Origin: Bugula neritina
Taxonomy: Eukaryota > Bryozoa > Gymnolaemata > Cheilostomatida > Bugulidae
Length of the DNA stretch: 64,000 bases
Direction: 5' to 3'
Assembly (NCBI GenBank): GCA_964035545.1
Contig: OZ037767.1
Span: 6,872,207-6,936,206, forward strand
Each line of letters starts with the position of its first letter. Position 1 is the first letter of the stretch. A model generated the notes under the pieces. That model was given only the letters and a program-made list of their open reading frames with translations. It was not told where the DNA came from and searched no databases. The translations under genes and the position numbers were made by a program. Shown here piece by piece: positions 44,518-56,733 of this stretch.

Positions 44518-44551
44518 TGATGAAATAAACAAACAAACAAACAAACATAGA
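44518..44551 (+). mobile_element. LINE 3' end with (AAAC)n tail
   Basis: gatgaaataaac followed by five AAAC units matches the 3' terminus of the LINE at 2433 (in the other orientation). Little or no body is recognisable, so it is a severely 5'-truncated insertion or a relative. Confidence 0.6.
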
Positions 44552-44699
44552 TCACTCCATTCCATTTTACTCCAGAATGTTTTAGTTTATTGAGTTTGCA
44601 TGTTCTTTCTATTGGTTTAATATGTCTGGTTAGTTTTTAGTCTGCTCTTGTAGAGCTTATCTCTGTATGAACAGCTTTACCCTGGGCCGCTCTTTGTTA

Positions 44700-45116
44700 A
44701 AAAAAGTCATCTAGATTAGTTGAGTCTGAATTGGTAGCACATGTAGGGTTTGGTTATCAGCTGATTCTGCTAAATGCCTGTCACTCTTGAAGTTTACACT
44801 ATCTAATGTTTTGTATTCATTCATGTTTTGAACTGTTGAGTAGGCTGGGCTTGTAGCTAAAATTAACACATTACTTTCGTGGAGCATATCTTTGTATATA
44901 GAGCGGCTCACTTTGTGCAGTTCTTTGTTGTAAAAACTCATCAAAGTTGTAGTGTTGTAAATCGTTCTCTGTAGAGTTGGCAGAAGACTAGCTGATCTTA
45001 CTCTTCTAGGTATTTGGAATTGGGCATCATCTGGTGTTTTCAGATCATTATGGTTTTGGACTGCATGTTGAGTAGTCTGAGCTCATGGCTAAAATTAAAC
45101 ACGCTACTTTAATTCT
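44700..45116. repeat. Imperfect tandem duplication
   Basis: Segments about 44708-44880 and 44940-45112 share ordered blocks (ctgat, gtgtttt/tgtattcatt, gttgagtag, tggctaaaatta-acac-tact). An old local duplication; no gene. Confidence 0.5.
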
Positions 45117-46707
45117 CAACTTTCTTTTAATTTTTTCATTCAAAACAAAACAGATGTTTTAAAGAGTTAAAATAATACTACAAATATGCCATGTTGCAAG
45201 TTTCTCTTCTGCATAAAATGTTTGCATGTTCTTTGATTATGACAATAGGTTTACACTTATGAAGCTTGTTTTTGTATAGAGTCTAGAGATTTATACACAT
45301 ACACTAGCTGTTCCAGCTTCTGCTGAAGAATTAAATTTAAGTTTATTGTAATCTAGCTTTGCTTTTTGTTTTTGTCTTTTCTCTTTTTTTCCCTTTGAAA
45401 GTGCTTTGCTGGTTGAGAAAATTTAATGTTTTTTTCCCATTTATTTTAGTTATTTTCTGAGAGGTCTCTTCTTGTTAGTTAAACCTGAATCAGTGAAACT
45501 TGATTTGTAGTGTCACTTAGAAACGTGGCTGATTTTTTTTTCTAAAAGTTCATCGTTCTGAGAGTTTTTGTTTTATGGAATGCTTTGGTCTATAATTTAG
45601 CTGACTGTTTGGGCATATCAAAGTATATTGTGTACAATGTATTGTTTATATGTCATTAATTGATTAAACAACTCCGTTGACTAAATTTGGTTTACATATT
45701 TCACTAATCTTGTTGGTTGATTACCAAGTATAATCTTCTATGTTTGATCAATAGCATCATATGTCTAGCTAGTTTTAGGAGCAAAGAAATAGTTTTCTGG
45801 TTTAAAAAGAATTCAGCGAAACCTGCATGAAGCTTGCATGCATCAGTTTTAGTTGGGTTTTAAAGGTTTGAATAGATTTTTTATCTGCATGATAAGGTTT
45901 TAGGGTTAATCTAGTCTTCTGAAGACTTTTTTGCTAGTTATGCCACAATAACCAAAGATCAGATGATTATTTGATGCAAGCCACTTAGAAGTGTTTTGTG
46001 CAGGTTCCGAGGCTCAGATTTTTTTGTGATTGAGTCAATCTTCCCTTTTCTCAAAGATTTTTCAATAAAAAATAGTCAACTCTTATGTAAACTTATTAAG
46101 GCAAATGTTATAACAAATATATATATAATTTTGATAGTGCTATTGAGCCTCTATATAGTGGTAGTTTGAAAATAAATTGGTTAAAATATGTCTATGAAGC
46201 TTGTTAAGTATCCACTTACCAATTCAACTGGAGGTTATCTACAACAGCATTTCCCTGAGACACTGTCTTTACTATCACAGAGAGGCAATAACTCCACCAC
46301 ACCACAAGGTTAGAAATTATAGAGTAAATATTAAAATTTATTTCCCATAGACATGCTGAAATGTGTGCATTATATGAAAACATATAGCTCTGTTGCAACT
46401 CAAGTTTTTCAATAATTTTTATTTAACTATAAGTCTTGTAAATAAGAGATTGTGTTGTAGCCTATTATAGGACAATATCCCACTGCAGATTTTTCAATGG
46501 AAGAGAAATTTAATAAGAATCTGTCACCCCGGAGAACGAAATCCTTATTACTACTAAGCAACCAGCTACCCTCAACCTTCTAAATCATTCATTATATTCT
46601 TTTAGGAGAAAGTTGGACTGCATTTCTCTATGCGGCAGAAATTTGTCACAGCGGAGAACTGAACCTTGACTACTGTTTAACGGTTTAACCCACCATCTAC
46701 CCTGCAG
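45117..46707. other. No gene recognised; possible SINE-like debris at 46.5-46.7 kb
   Basis: Mostly T-rich sequence. At 46500-46690 two related segments (gtcaccccggagaacgaa and gtcacagcggagaactgaa) form an imperfect duplication directly upstream of the Kunitz exon. A - strand frame near 46260 has a YC...QGN order vaguely like a Kunitz domain but is too weak to call. Confidence 0.4.
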
Positions 46708-46782
46708 ATATTATAAGAGTATGTCAGGTAGATGTGAAGTTCTCCGTCAAGGTGGCTGCAATCAGAATGATAATCAGTTCGA
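46708..46782 (+). pseudogene. Isolated Kunitz exon on the + strand
   Basis: After accctgcag the frame reads YYKSMSGRCEVLRQGGCNQN then DNQFE, ending at a good donor (ga|gtgagttt). YY, Cys3, GGC (Cys4), N and F are in Kunitz register and the splice phase matches the Kunitz exons at 50-53 kb. No partner exon is recognised nearby, so it is probably a remnant, though a diverged gene is possible. Confidence 0.5.
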
Positions 46783-46999
46783 GTGAGTTTGTAACATTTG
46801 AGTAGTTTATAATTCATAAGAAGCATTAGTTTCAATATGAAACTTTTTCTTATTGTAACATTAACTCATGATTGTGACTTTTATTTATAGTTATTGTTTC
46901 CTGAATGCAAAAAAGCTTTGTTTTTCAAGTAATTTAAAATGTACTACATCAATGTATTGGTTATCTTGATACTATGGATATTGTAAACTAATCATATGT

Positions 47000-47785
47000 C
47001 TGTTTATTAACATAGAACACAAGAGTGAAAATTGACCTGCATGTGTACCTGTGACATATCATGAGCTGAAGTGGTCAAGGTCATATGTTAATATTACAAG
47101 TTTATTATGTTATATGGTGTGCTGTGTGACATATGATATGCATGTTTATATTATGATACCTCAGAGTAAATAATTATTTATTATTGTTTCATTTAAAATG
47201 TATAAGTATATGTGCCATTATTTGCAAAGGCAAACAAAATAAATGAAATGATTTCTAAACATAATTAACGCCATTAAATGCTTCACATTACATACTGATA
47301 ACTAGTTCTCGGTCTCTTATCTTCTTGGTAAATATTTCAGTTAAATCAGAAACATTTACATTCGATAAACCTTCCTTCTTTTTATCGATTGGTGGTGGTG
47401 CATAAACAGTGCTATGCTTTTCCTAGTGAAGAAGGCAATCATGTCTTTAACTTTACTAGAACCAGCAGCTGAGGGGTTATAGTAGTATTTGATAGAGAAG
47501 TGAACATTATATGTATGTAGCATGTGCTAAAGCTGTCATCAATTCACTTTGTTGTGTTTTGTGCAATATGCTATTTATAATAAAGCTTTTTATCCTTGCA
47601 TGTTTTACTGCTAGCATCGTGCTATTTTGTTGTTACATAATGAGATGTTTTTTAGAATATTCATTGCATAGACTTAGCAGCATTTACATTATTCTGAGTC
47701 ACAAGATGATTCAGGAAAATTTTTGTTTTTGTTAGTGATATTGTTGGCAAATAAATTTTAATGAATATATCATATTATCTTTATT
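47000..47785. other. No gene recognised
   Basis: A patch at 47395-47490 reads CYAFPSEEGNHVFNF then a stop; it could be an old Kunitz N-terminal half, but support is poor. Confidence 0.35.
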
Positions 47786-47787
47786 AA

Positions 47788-47942
<155 letters not shown>

Positions 47943-47949
47943 ACACTTT

Positions 47950-49330
47950 AAAACACATCTCTGCTTGAATGAGCTTCTCCAAATCTACACAAAGATTGCT
48001 AGCATTTTGCAACTATAAATTAATGACTACCAACTTGTTTATTGTTGACTGATAATCAACATGGCAGCAACTTGCAGAGTTATTAAATGCTTTATTTTAA
48101 AAAAACAAAATAAAAGCAATTGCCGTCAAAGTTACCTTGCATGCACAGCATTATACATCTATCACTCCTTCTCAACATGATATGTATTGTGATTACAGAA
48201 TCAATTGCTCCCCGTCTCCATTACACAGGTTTTTCAGCTCAAATTAAATTTATATGTTGGATAAACGAATACATAAAATCCAACTACTGCAAAATTTATA
48301 ATCCTTGGTTATAATGCCATTTGTCAGCATAGTTCCCTCGAACAGAATTTTAGAGTTATTCTCTCTCCTAGACTAGTATTTACTAGTTACTGCTGTGTGA
48401 TACTCTCAAAGATTAGTCTACAATATTTGATAATGAATATGGAGTCACATGCAATTTCCCTTTTTAGTTATCTAGCAAGAATAGGGAGAGAGTATATCTT
48501 CACCACCATTTCTTGGTATACCAATTACTTGTGAACCTAGGATAGAGAGTTATTCTCTCCTTGCTACATTAGTTTTCTAGCTTAATTTTAATTTCATGTT
48601 GGAGATCAAATAAATCCTGTACATTATATAACTCGTGTGAGTGTGTTAAGTTAGGTTATATAAGCCTATATAGCCATAGAGAAATAGTAAACATAATCAA
48701 CATAATAATATTATTATGTAGAAATTAGAACTCATATATTTAACATCATATATATAATAAAAAGGGTGATGTCATTACATAATATAAATGTTATTGAAAA
48801 CATATTGCATAATGTAGATGAAGCTTGCAGAGTTTAAAGTAGTCTGTTTTAAACATTATGCAATTGTTAGATTGAAACTATTATAATGCAATACTGGAGA
48901 GCTAATTTATAAATTTTCATCAGTACCAGAGCTTTTCACATGCTTTTTGTGTAAATGGAAGTTGTTTGAGTCTATATAAAGTTTTAAAAGCAGCTTTCAG
49001 CCATTGAATTGAATGTGTAGAGAAAGATGAGATCTATCTATATTCTATGCTAACTATTTATGGGTACAGTACTGAGAAAATTTTAGTATGTTTGTTCTTT
49101 ATTATTTTAAGTAAATTTTGGCTTGAGGTGGATTAAAATTCTCAACAAAAAGCGCTAAATTTCTAATCTAAAGCTTAGGCTTTTCTCCATCTTTCCACTG
49201 CAAAGCCTACCTCAAAATGTTTGTCACTAGCTGTTAGCCAGTTTTATTGTAAAGACATGAAAAGACAGGTGCTTTGTTCAAGCATTATTTGAAATTTATT
49301 TAAGAGTGAAAATGAAATATATTCACTGTA
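47950..49330. other. AT-rich spacer downstream of the Kunitz gene
   Basis: I see no domain or RNA gene. The poly(A) signal of the Kunitz gene (AATAAA on the - strand) lies near 49340 at its edge. Confidence 0.5.
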
Positions 49331-49435
49331 CATTACACCTTTTATTATATAAACAGAGTATAAATTTGATAGTTTTATAAGTAATCCCCAGAGCTTTAGT
49401 TTCTGGTGGAAGTTCTTCTCCAGAGATGTAGCAGC

Positions 49436-52400
49436 TCAGTCCTTCACACAGGTATTCTCACATTCTTCCTTTGTCCTGTGAAATCAACACATACGATGAC
49501 TCATTGCTGATATAATTAGCAACAATTAAATGACAGGACCAAGCTATAATTGCGTAGGAATAAAACACTTACTATTAATTATATCATGTATGATGAGAAA
49601 TTGAAAAATAGTATACTGTTGCTTTGGGGTATTGATCAAATGTAAGATTCAATAAAATGGTAGCCATGCATATTGTTCAGCTTAGACACTGGTGGCTATT
49701 GAATTAGTCAGAATGGCTATTAAATATTTTTATTATTTGATTATACCTATCTCGGTTTTTGATCAATTTAGAGATAATGCATAACAATGATTTTTTATCA
49801 GACAGCGTTTTTTTAGTTAAAACATTTGATTCATTTACTATAATAACTGGTCAACAAGTTATTTTCAGCTCCTTGCAAAATTTACAACATGGCTAACAAA
49901 ATTGTGTTACTTTTAAACTTAGACTTTGAATCAGTTTGTCCTTGCAAATTAGACAACCCATCTGAATGTTACAAACCAGGACTGAAAGAGCTGACTTACT
50001 CAAAGCGGTTCTCATTTCCTGCACAACCAGTATAAACAAAGGGTTTACATGTTCTCTGGTGCCTGTCATAGTACCATCTATGAAGGGTGTAGATACAGAG
50101 TCCCACCCGTACTTCTTGCTGTTCACAAGCTAGTCTAACCAGATTCTCACATCTGCTTTCACAATCCATTAGTCGGCTGTATAAAAAAATAGTTATCACT
50201 ATGAGACACTCTAAAAAATGGTTTCTGCATTTCCAAACAATCAACTTGTCAAGGCAAGTAAATAACATTACTAGTGACTGACTGCATGTATATTATATTA
50301 CTAGTATAGTATATGTATGTTATATTAATAGTATATGTATGTTATATTACTGGAACACTTATATTATATAAGGTAGGTGCAGTAACGGAGAAATTAAGAA
50401 ACGCCTGTGTACTATAGATTAGAACTGTAGCTTAAGAAGTTATATTCATGCCAGAACTTCCATTGAACTATTAGTTATAGCTTCAGTTCAGTGAGAAGTT
50501 CAATCTGGTCTGCAAACCAAAATTTAAAAATGAAATTAAAGAACTTATAGGTTATCTCAATTTCTCCACCACTGCTCATAAAGGTATTATATTGTTAGTA
50601 ATGCATTTAGACTCCATCCAGTAATCAGAGGCAAAGAGAAATTAGCAAGTGTCAATATGAATTACACAGCATGACTACAAAATTGCAGGTTAGCCTAGGG
50701 CCACACTGTGCGTATTTTCGCATGCGAAAATTGAAATCACAAGTAGCAAAGGTGTCCACTGTGCGCGTTGAGAAAACCTTCGCACTTGTCGCTCTGCATT
50801 CTCAACGCAAGTGCGAATCGTCTCTGTCGTCGTCACCTAATTGGCTGATAGTTATTCAGCGAGCCCAACTTCTTTATTTTAGTGCTACATTCCAGTAAAT
50901 TGCGTTTTATTGAAAGCGAGTGCGATTTAAAAATGAAAGCTTTATTTATCACGCATCACTGACGCTACAGTGGACACCTTTGCTACTTGTGGTTTCAATT
51001 TTCGCATGCGAAAATACGCACCGTGTGGCCCTAGGCTTAAACTGAATAATTCAAGACTGCAGAATAATACAATCTTGTTGTACCAGTGCATATAGATTAT
51101 CAAGAAAGCATAAAACTCCTAAAACCAACATCAAACAACATGTAATATATTAAAGAGTATACTTTAATATAATCTTAAGCACTTTGCATTGATAAACTAA
51201 CTTATTACCAATTTCTTTCTATATAAGAACTTTACGTTGAAAGAAATTTAAATAAAAAGTATATTGATATAGTACTGGATCAGTAGAAAAAAGGTCAGTG
51301 GTTGAATTCCAGCAAAGTTCATTGTCGGTACTATAGGAAGGGTATTTAGTCAAAATTGTTCCACAATAGTAAATAAGCCCATGGCCTGCTCTATAAGGGG
51401 TTCTCACAGGGAGCCTATACATAAGTTTTTATGTTAAATTAAACTTACATAAACTTATTAGCGTTCCCATGAAACCCTCGATACTGAAAACTTTCACAGT
51501 ACCCAGTCCTTGGATTGAAGAAATATCTGGTGAATGATCCTGATCCAGTGCCTTCAACTTTTGGCATTGCGCAGATATTCGTGGTGGCATCACATGTGTA
51601 GTGACAATCTTCCTCCGTTCTTAAAACAGAGAAATGTAAGTTTTTTTTAAAATTAATCGAACTCACTCCAGCAAACATATAAATTTCAAACTAAATTAAA
51701 TTGAATTAAAATGTTGCTAATTTTAAAATTGTATATTTTTAGACTAAGAGAAAGCAATATGTAGCCTATTGCTTTAATCAATTACTGGTTATTTAATTAT
51801 TGATTATTTATTGAAATATACAAATATAATTTACTTCTTAAAGTAGAAAATGATCTGTTGCAATGTAATTTTGCATACTATATTTTGTAGCAGGGCAGTT
51901 TTATCAATGAGTAAATAACTTCTAATGCTTGAAATTAAGTTACATGGAGCTTATTATTGAAAATGCTGAAGTATTACAACTGATAGACCTATACATTTAC
52001 TTTATATTCAATTTATGCAGCCTGAAAGGGTTAAAATTGCTACTAAAATTATTGAATCCATGCTTCATCTATACAAAGCAGAGACTTACTATTACTTAAC
52101 GTATTATATTCTGTTGACAAGCTTAACACCCTTTGTTTGACAGAAGTGATTATTACTTTTATTGACAATCTAGTTAGAGGTTGTTGAAAGTTATAAACAC
52201 TAGGAGAGAGCTTGTATACTATGGATATGTATAAGTTAGGTACTTTTGAAGGGCTGGGTTACAGTCTCAGTTAGTTACTAAACTTTGATTATCTTACACC
52301 TGAGATTAAAGTTCCAATTGGTGTACCACTTGACAAAAAACCTTGTGTGTTATTCTGTTTTTATGAGAATTTCAACTTACACCCCAGAGCCAACATTTAT

Positions 52401-53660
52401 AACTAAACTTAAACAACTCAGATTATTGAAATTTAACCATTACTGCACTCAAATATCAATATTATTATATGCTATGTAGTTGAAGATGTTTGCAAGACTA
52501 AATTTGAATATACAAACAGTTTTTTCTAAAAGTCATGTAAATTTGTCATCTAAGCTTCTGTTATGTACTTTATAGGATTAAAAGAATTACTCTGCTCCAA
52601 GCGAGGTAGGTGCAGTAATGGAGAAAAACCTGAGTTCTAGATTGAAAATATAGCCAAATAATTTAGAGTTTCACCCTGCACCCTAAACAAAGATTTAACA
52701 ATAAAATTACAGAACTTAAGCTATCTCAGTTTCTCCACTACTGCTCCTAAATGCTACAAAGCAGCTCTGAATTCAGCTTATATAAAATCTAGATTCAACA
52801 CAACTTTATATTTTACTCACTCAAAGTTATTAGCATTACCGCCAGCACCATGATACCAGAATGACTTGCACAGCTTATCAATCGGTGAGTAGTAAAACTT
52901 TCTTGTCCTCAGGTGACTGGCTGACGGGTGGCCAGGGTCCGGCTCTTGCATGCAATTCCGGTCTGCAAAACATTAAACACCATCAAATGGATATATTAAA
53001 CACAGTCGAAACCTTCATCATCTTTACTACAGGTTTGCTCAACTTTGTGTCAACAAAGTGTTTCAACTCTCCAGCCAGCTTAGTGTTCAAGCTGTATGTG
53101 GCAGCAGCTAAGAAGAACATGCAATGACAGTCAGCAATTTAATTATAATAGTAATTTTATAATGCAGCAAACTCCATAGCTGACCGGAAAGGAAATGTCT
53201 GCGCTGAGCAAAATTTATTCTAGCACAAAATTGTTTGAGCACACAACTATCAAGCAGTCTGTAGATATACAGCAATATTTCATTAGGTATTGTATAAATG
53301 AAGCATGTCCGGATTTTCAGGAAATATCTGAATCAACAATACCATCTGCTAGCTAAACATTACGTTAATTCAAGGATAAAGGTTATTGTGAAAAAATAAA
53401 AGTGATTTTGTAACATTTATATTTAAATTTCATTAAATCTTTGTGCCCTGAAAAAAATTTCACAACAGTGAAACAACATAAGTAAGATCAAGCAGCCTAA
53501 TTTAAGTAGCTTAGCAAATTTAATTAAAGTGAAACTTTAGAACAATATACAATGCAGATTATATAGTGAACACAATTAATTGGTAAGAACAATTCATACC
53601 TGATCCAAAAGTTAAAGCAGCAGTAGCAGTTAAAAGTAGCAAGAAAAAGTTCTGAGCCAT
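49436..53660 (-). CDS. Secreted three-domain Kunitz protein, five exons
   Basis: Exons on the - strand: 53660-53600, 52962-52821, 51619-51449, 50176-50000, 49475-49436; all phases join to give 196 residues. Exon 1 is a signal peptide (MAQNFFLLLLTATAALTFG). Each later intron falls after the NNF/NKF/NRF motif, so each Kunitz domain is split before its last two Cys. Domain 1 has Cys1, Cys3, Cys5 and Cys6 but lacks Cys2 and Cys4 (HGAGGN). Domain 2 likewise (GFHGN). Domain 3 is complete (GLC, TCKPF, TGCAGN, EECENTC), with Ile following Cys2 at the expected P1 position. Family role: serine-protease inhibition or, in venoms, channel block; neither is shown here. Introns hold three MITEs. Confidence 0.85.
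50376..50578. mobile_element. MITE with TA target duplication, copy 1
   Basis: Terminal inverted repeats ggtgcagtaacggagaaa and tttctccaccactgctca, flanked by TA. It is 203 bp, in the intron between Kunitz exons 3 and 4. TA duplication suggests a Tc1/mariner source. Confidence 0.65.
50693..51036. mobile_element. 344-bp MITE with ~75-bp inverted repeats, TTA target duplication
   Basis: The arms start gcctagggccacac and contain ttttcgcatgcgaaaa and aagtagcaaaggtgtccac in both orientations. TTA flanks at 50690-50692 and 51037-51039. A 3-bp TTA duplication fits PIF/Harbinger. No transposase. It sits in the same Kunitz intron as the 203-bp MITE. Confidence 0.8.
52609..52747. mobile_element. MITE with TA target duplication, copy 2
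   Basis: Same family as 50376-50578: ends ggtgcagtaatggagaaa and tttctccactactgctcc, flanked by TA, 139 bp. In the intron between Kunitz exons 2 and 3. Confidence 0.65.
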
Positions 53661-53720
53661 GTTATGTTACTTTATTATAATTATATTATAGTTAGTTTGT
53701 AATAATGTGAGCGGTCTCAG

Positions 53721-53769
53721 GTTTTTTTATATATGTACTGCTTTGAGCTAGCTTTACCTTTATATACAT
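53721..53769 (-). promoter_or_regulatory. Candidate TATA boxes of the Kunitz gene
   Basis: Reading on the - strand, gtatataaagg (53767-53757) and catatataaaaaaa (53735-53722) lie about 100 and 65 nt upstream of the ATG at 53660. Either could be the core promoter. Confidence 0.4.
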
Positions 53770-53882
53770 TCGCATTGACCTAGATCAAACTCTTACTTCT
53801 GATTGGTCGAATACTTCATTTACACCCCACCAAATTATATAATATATACATAATATATGCAATTATATAATTGTGTGTTGGG

Positions 53883-53917
53883 TAGTGTGTGTGGTGTGTG
53901 TGTGTGTGTGTGGTGGA
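53883..53917. repeat. (GT)n microsatellite
   Basis: Short GT tract in the intergenic AT-rich sequence upstream of the Kunitz gene. Confidence 0.9.
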
Positions 53918-54328
53918 CTGTATTAATTAATGAACAGTATAGAATGGAAGAATGAATTATGTTTTAAAGTATGTACTATATTTATTATAATATATTTATA
54001 ATAATTTAACAGCAGATAAATTGACACTGACAAGTCCTACTCAGTGATATGTGGCAGGTACATATTCACACCCTTCTTCTGTTTTACAGTTATAAATAAA
54101 CACACAAACAATATACCCTATGCATACAACTCATGCACATTCTATCAATATAGCCAAAGAATACATAATGCCCAGTTTGCATTAATTGGAAAAAAGGCAG
54201 TTCTTTTACTATCAGGCAAAACGCACAGAACTGTAGAGTATTTGCACTGTCGCAGTCTCTCTCTCTTAGCACTACTGGAAGACAACCTGCACGACACGTG
54301 GTTTCACTTAGAGAGAAGCATGGTCTTG

Positions 54329-54961
54329 TTATAGTAATACTGCAAAATGGGGTATACAGTTATCTTGGTAAACCCTTCCATCTTCAGGTTGGAGATCTCT
54401 CCTTTCTTCAACTAGAATATAACTAATTGTCTCATAATAAGATTCAGTGAAAGAAATCTTATAATATTTATTCAAACTATTCAAGATGGCGTCACGATAG
54501 TATTTCTCAGCTACAGGATGAGGTTGATAGACTCCTTCATCTTTAGCATGATTACATCTCATTCCTTCAACAATAATATAATTGTCATAAGGTAAAGTTT
54601 AGTCAAGAAAAATCAATTAAAGTAGTTTTACACTTTGAGCTATAATATAAACGCATTAAGATAAAATTAGCATATATTAGCATAGCATAGCTGTCATGTC
54701 TGCGCACATGCTATTGCTAGTGAAGTGATAAAATTTATTAAGTTGGTTTCTTATAAAAAACATTATAACACTAAACTGATATTCAAATGATTTTAGACAG
54801 TAAAGTTTAATATAGTTGCAATAATTTAATAAAAAAACAACTGTAGAACTATAAAGTAGCATGAAAATGAATATATATATAGTAGACCTACCAGTTCCCA
54901 CTGTCATGCCAATTTTTGAACTGCAGTTTTCAAAACTACAAAGAAAAAGAAGAAATTCCAT
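54329..54961 (-). CDS. Candidate small secreted-protein gene, two exons, unrecognised
   Basis: Exon 54961-54892 starts ATG (MEFLLFLCSFENCSSKIGM) and ends at a donor ctg|gtaggt. Exon 54564-54329 follows a weak acceptor (tgttgaag) and reads MRCNHAKDEGVYQPHPVAEK, ending HFAVLL and TAA; phases join (101 residues). The N-terminus is short and hydrophobic, like a signal peptide. A TATA motif (gtatataagg) lies near 55085-55076 on the same strand. No family recognised; the weak acceptor keeps confidence low. Confidence 0.3.
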
Positions 54962-56169
54962 GATGTGAGAATGATATATTTTAAAGCAGTTTGAAGATAG
55001 TAATAAGAGCAAATTTGTAAAGCAGATATTACTACATACAGTGTTATAATAGTTACCTCAGTAATTTTGGTCCTTATATACCCAAACCATATGTAGGCTG
55101 TAACTGCAAGCTGATAGCATCCAATAGAAATCATTACATCATTGTTAATATTTCTATTGTATAACAAAGAGAGGGTCACAATATTCTTCAATAACATAAA
55201 ATTTAACAATCTGACTTTCGAAATCTTATTAAATGGGAGTAATCATCTCTTTAAATCAAGCAAATTTATCACTTTGCATGACAATATAATAAATAAAGTG
55301 GAAGACTTCAAATTTGAAATTGTTAGAAATTACTCTATAGTCTATACTCTATAGGTATTACTTAATTTACCAACTGTTTTTACTTTTGATTAGCATAGAG
55401 AAATTTTTTAACGTTTACTGAAAGCTATAATCTTTCTAAAAACAACTTTTCTCCTGATGGTTTTAAATATTTTCAAATTTTCAGAATAGCTTGTGTTTTT
55501 GTTGAAGGCAAATGTTTTTATGTTTATCTAAAAACCTAATTTTCTAGAAATTAAAAGTTGGGGGTGAAAACCTGGAGTCTCAAACCTAGAAAATAGAGAG
55601 AACAGTTTTATAGAGTTGATGCATATGAACTCTGGTCATTGAAAAAGTTATAGCAACTTCATTTGATAGATATGCAATTGCAAAATAAATTAGAAAAACT
55701 GGGTAAACAAAATTGCGAATTGACACTAATAATAATTGAATAATTTTTATTTAAACTAGCATTGTCTGCTTCGTTGGTAACAAAATACTGATTTTATTAT
55801 ACTTCTGTATATATCAAAGAAATTCAAGAGTTAAAATTTGTTTAGGCTCAAATATTTTATAATAAACAGTACAAATTTAAAAATAAAAGCTACTGTAGAA
55901 TTCTTTAAATCATGTAAATTATTACAAGTTAATGTGTTATCTAAATTCTAATCAATGGCTTCCACAGAAACCTCTACTAAGCAGTTTCATGTGAATGAAC
56001 TGATGGAAGCTGCTAACTACTAATATTCTGCTCATAACAAATTGCAGATTTCTCGAAATAAAAACAAGTCTGGCATATAATTAGGTGTTAGCAGCTTGTC
56101 TCCTGTGTAGTTAATCACTATTATTTCCCAAGCTATATATCAGACACAAAATTTAATTTCAACACGTTG
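54962..56169. other. No gene recognised
   Basis: Only short AT-rich frames on both strands; apart from the TATA motif near 55080 nothing stands out. Confidence 0.45.
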
Positions 56170-56733
56170 AATAACTGATTTCTTTCAAACTGAAATAATC
56201 GTCTGACACTTTGACCAGACAAAACAGTTTAATTGTTGAAAAGCTTCAACTGTTGAACAGAGTAGAGCAGCTGTTGGCATCAAGTTGTCAATACAATTTG
56301 CTGGCTAAAATGAAGCTATTAAAACCAGAACAAAGCATGGCCAGTAAAGACTTTGTTGTGTATGTTGAAAAGAAAGTTAATAAGTTTGCTATATTATGTA
56401 ACCAAATTTAATCTGCATAACGCCAATTAATTGATTTCTTTCAAACTTCGAATTAATAATTATAAATCTATTATCAATACATCTGCTCACAACTTGAGTT
56501 TAGATGATTACAATAAATTATTGAAAAGCTTCAACCCTTTAAAGCAGATTTTGCAGACGTTACTTTCAAACTTTAAAGTTTCAATTTATGAGCTGAGAAA
56601 AGGCTTTGAAAAAATGAGCTTCATGCAATTACAATCTTGTGTAGGTGGAAAAGTGGGTATTCATGTCTCTTTATATTGCAAAGAATTTCTAAAAAAAAAT
56701 GGCTTACAAGACATTACAAATACTTTGCTGTAA
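56170..56733 (+). other. Duplicated segment with two unrecognised open frames
   Basis: Frames 56211-56411 and 56431-56733 (100 codons, MISFKLRINNYKSIINTSAH) lie in sequence that repeats itself. tgatttctttcaaact and ttgaaaagcttcaac occur in both halves about 260-280 bp apart. It may be two copies of one degenerate coding unit. No domain recognised. Confidence 0.3.

Noticed and set aside
46500-46700. tRNA-derived SINE or tRNA pseudogene
   Set aside because: Some box-B-like bases but no cloverleaf and no clear A box or tail.
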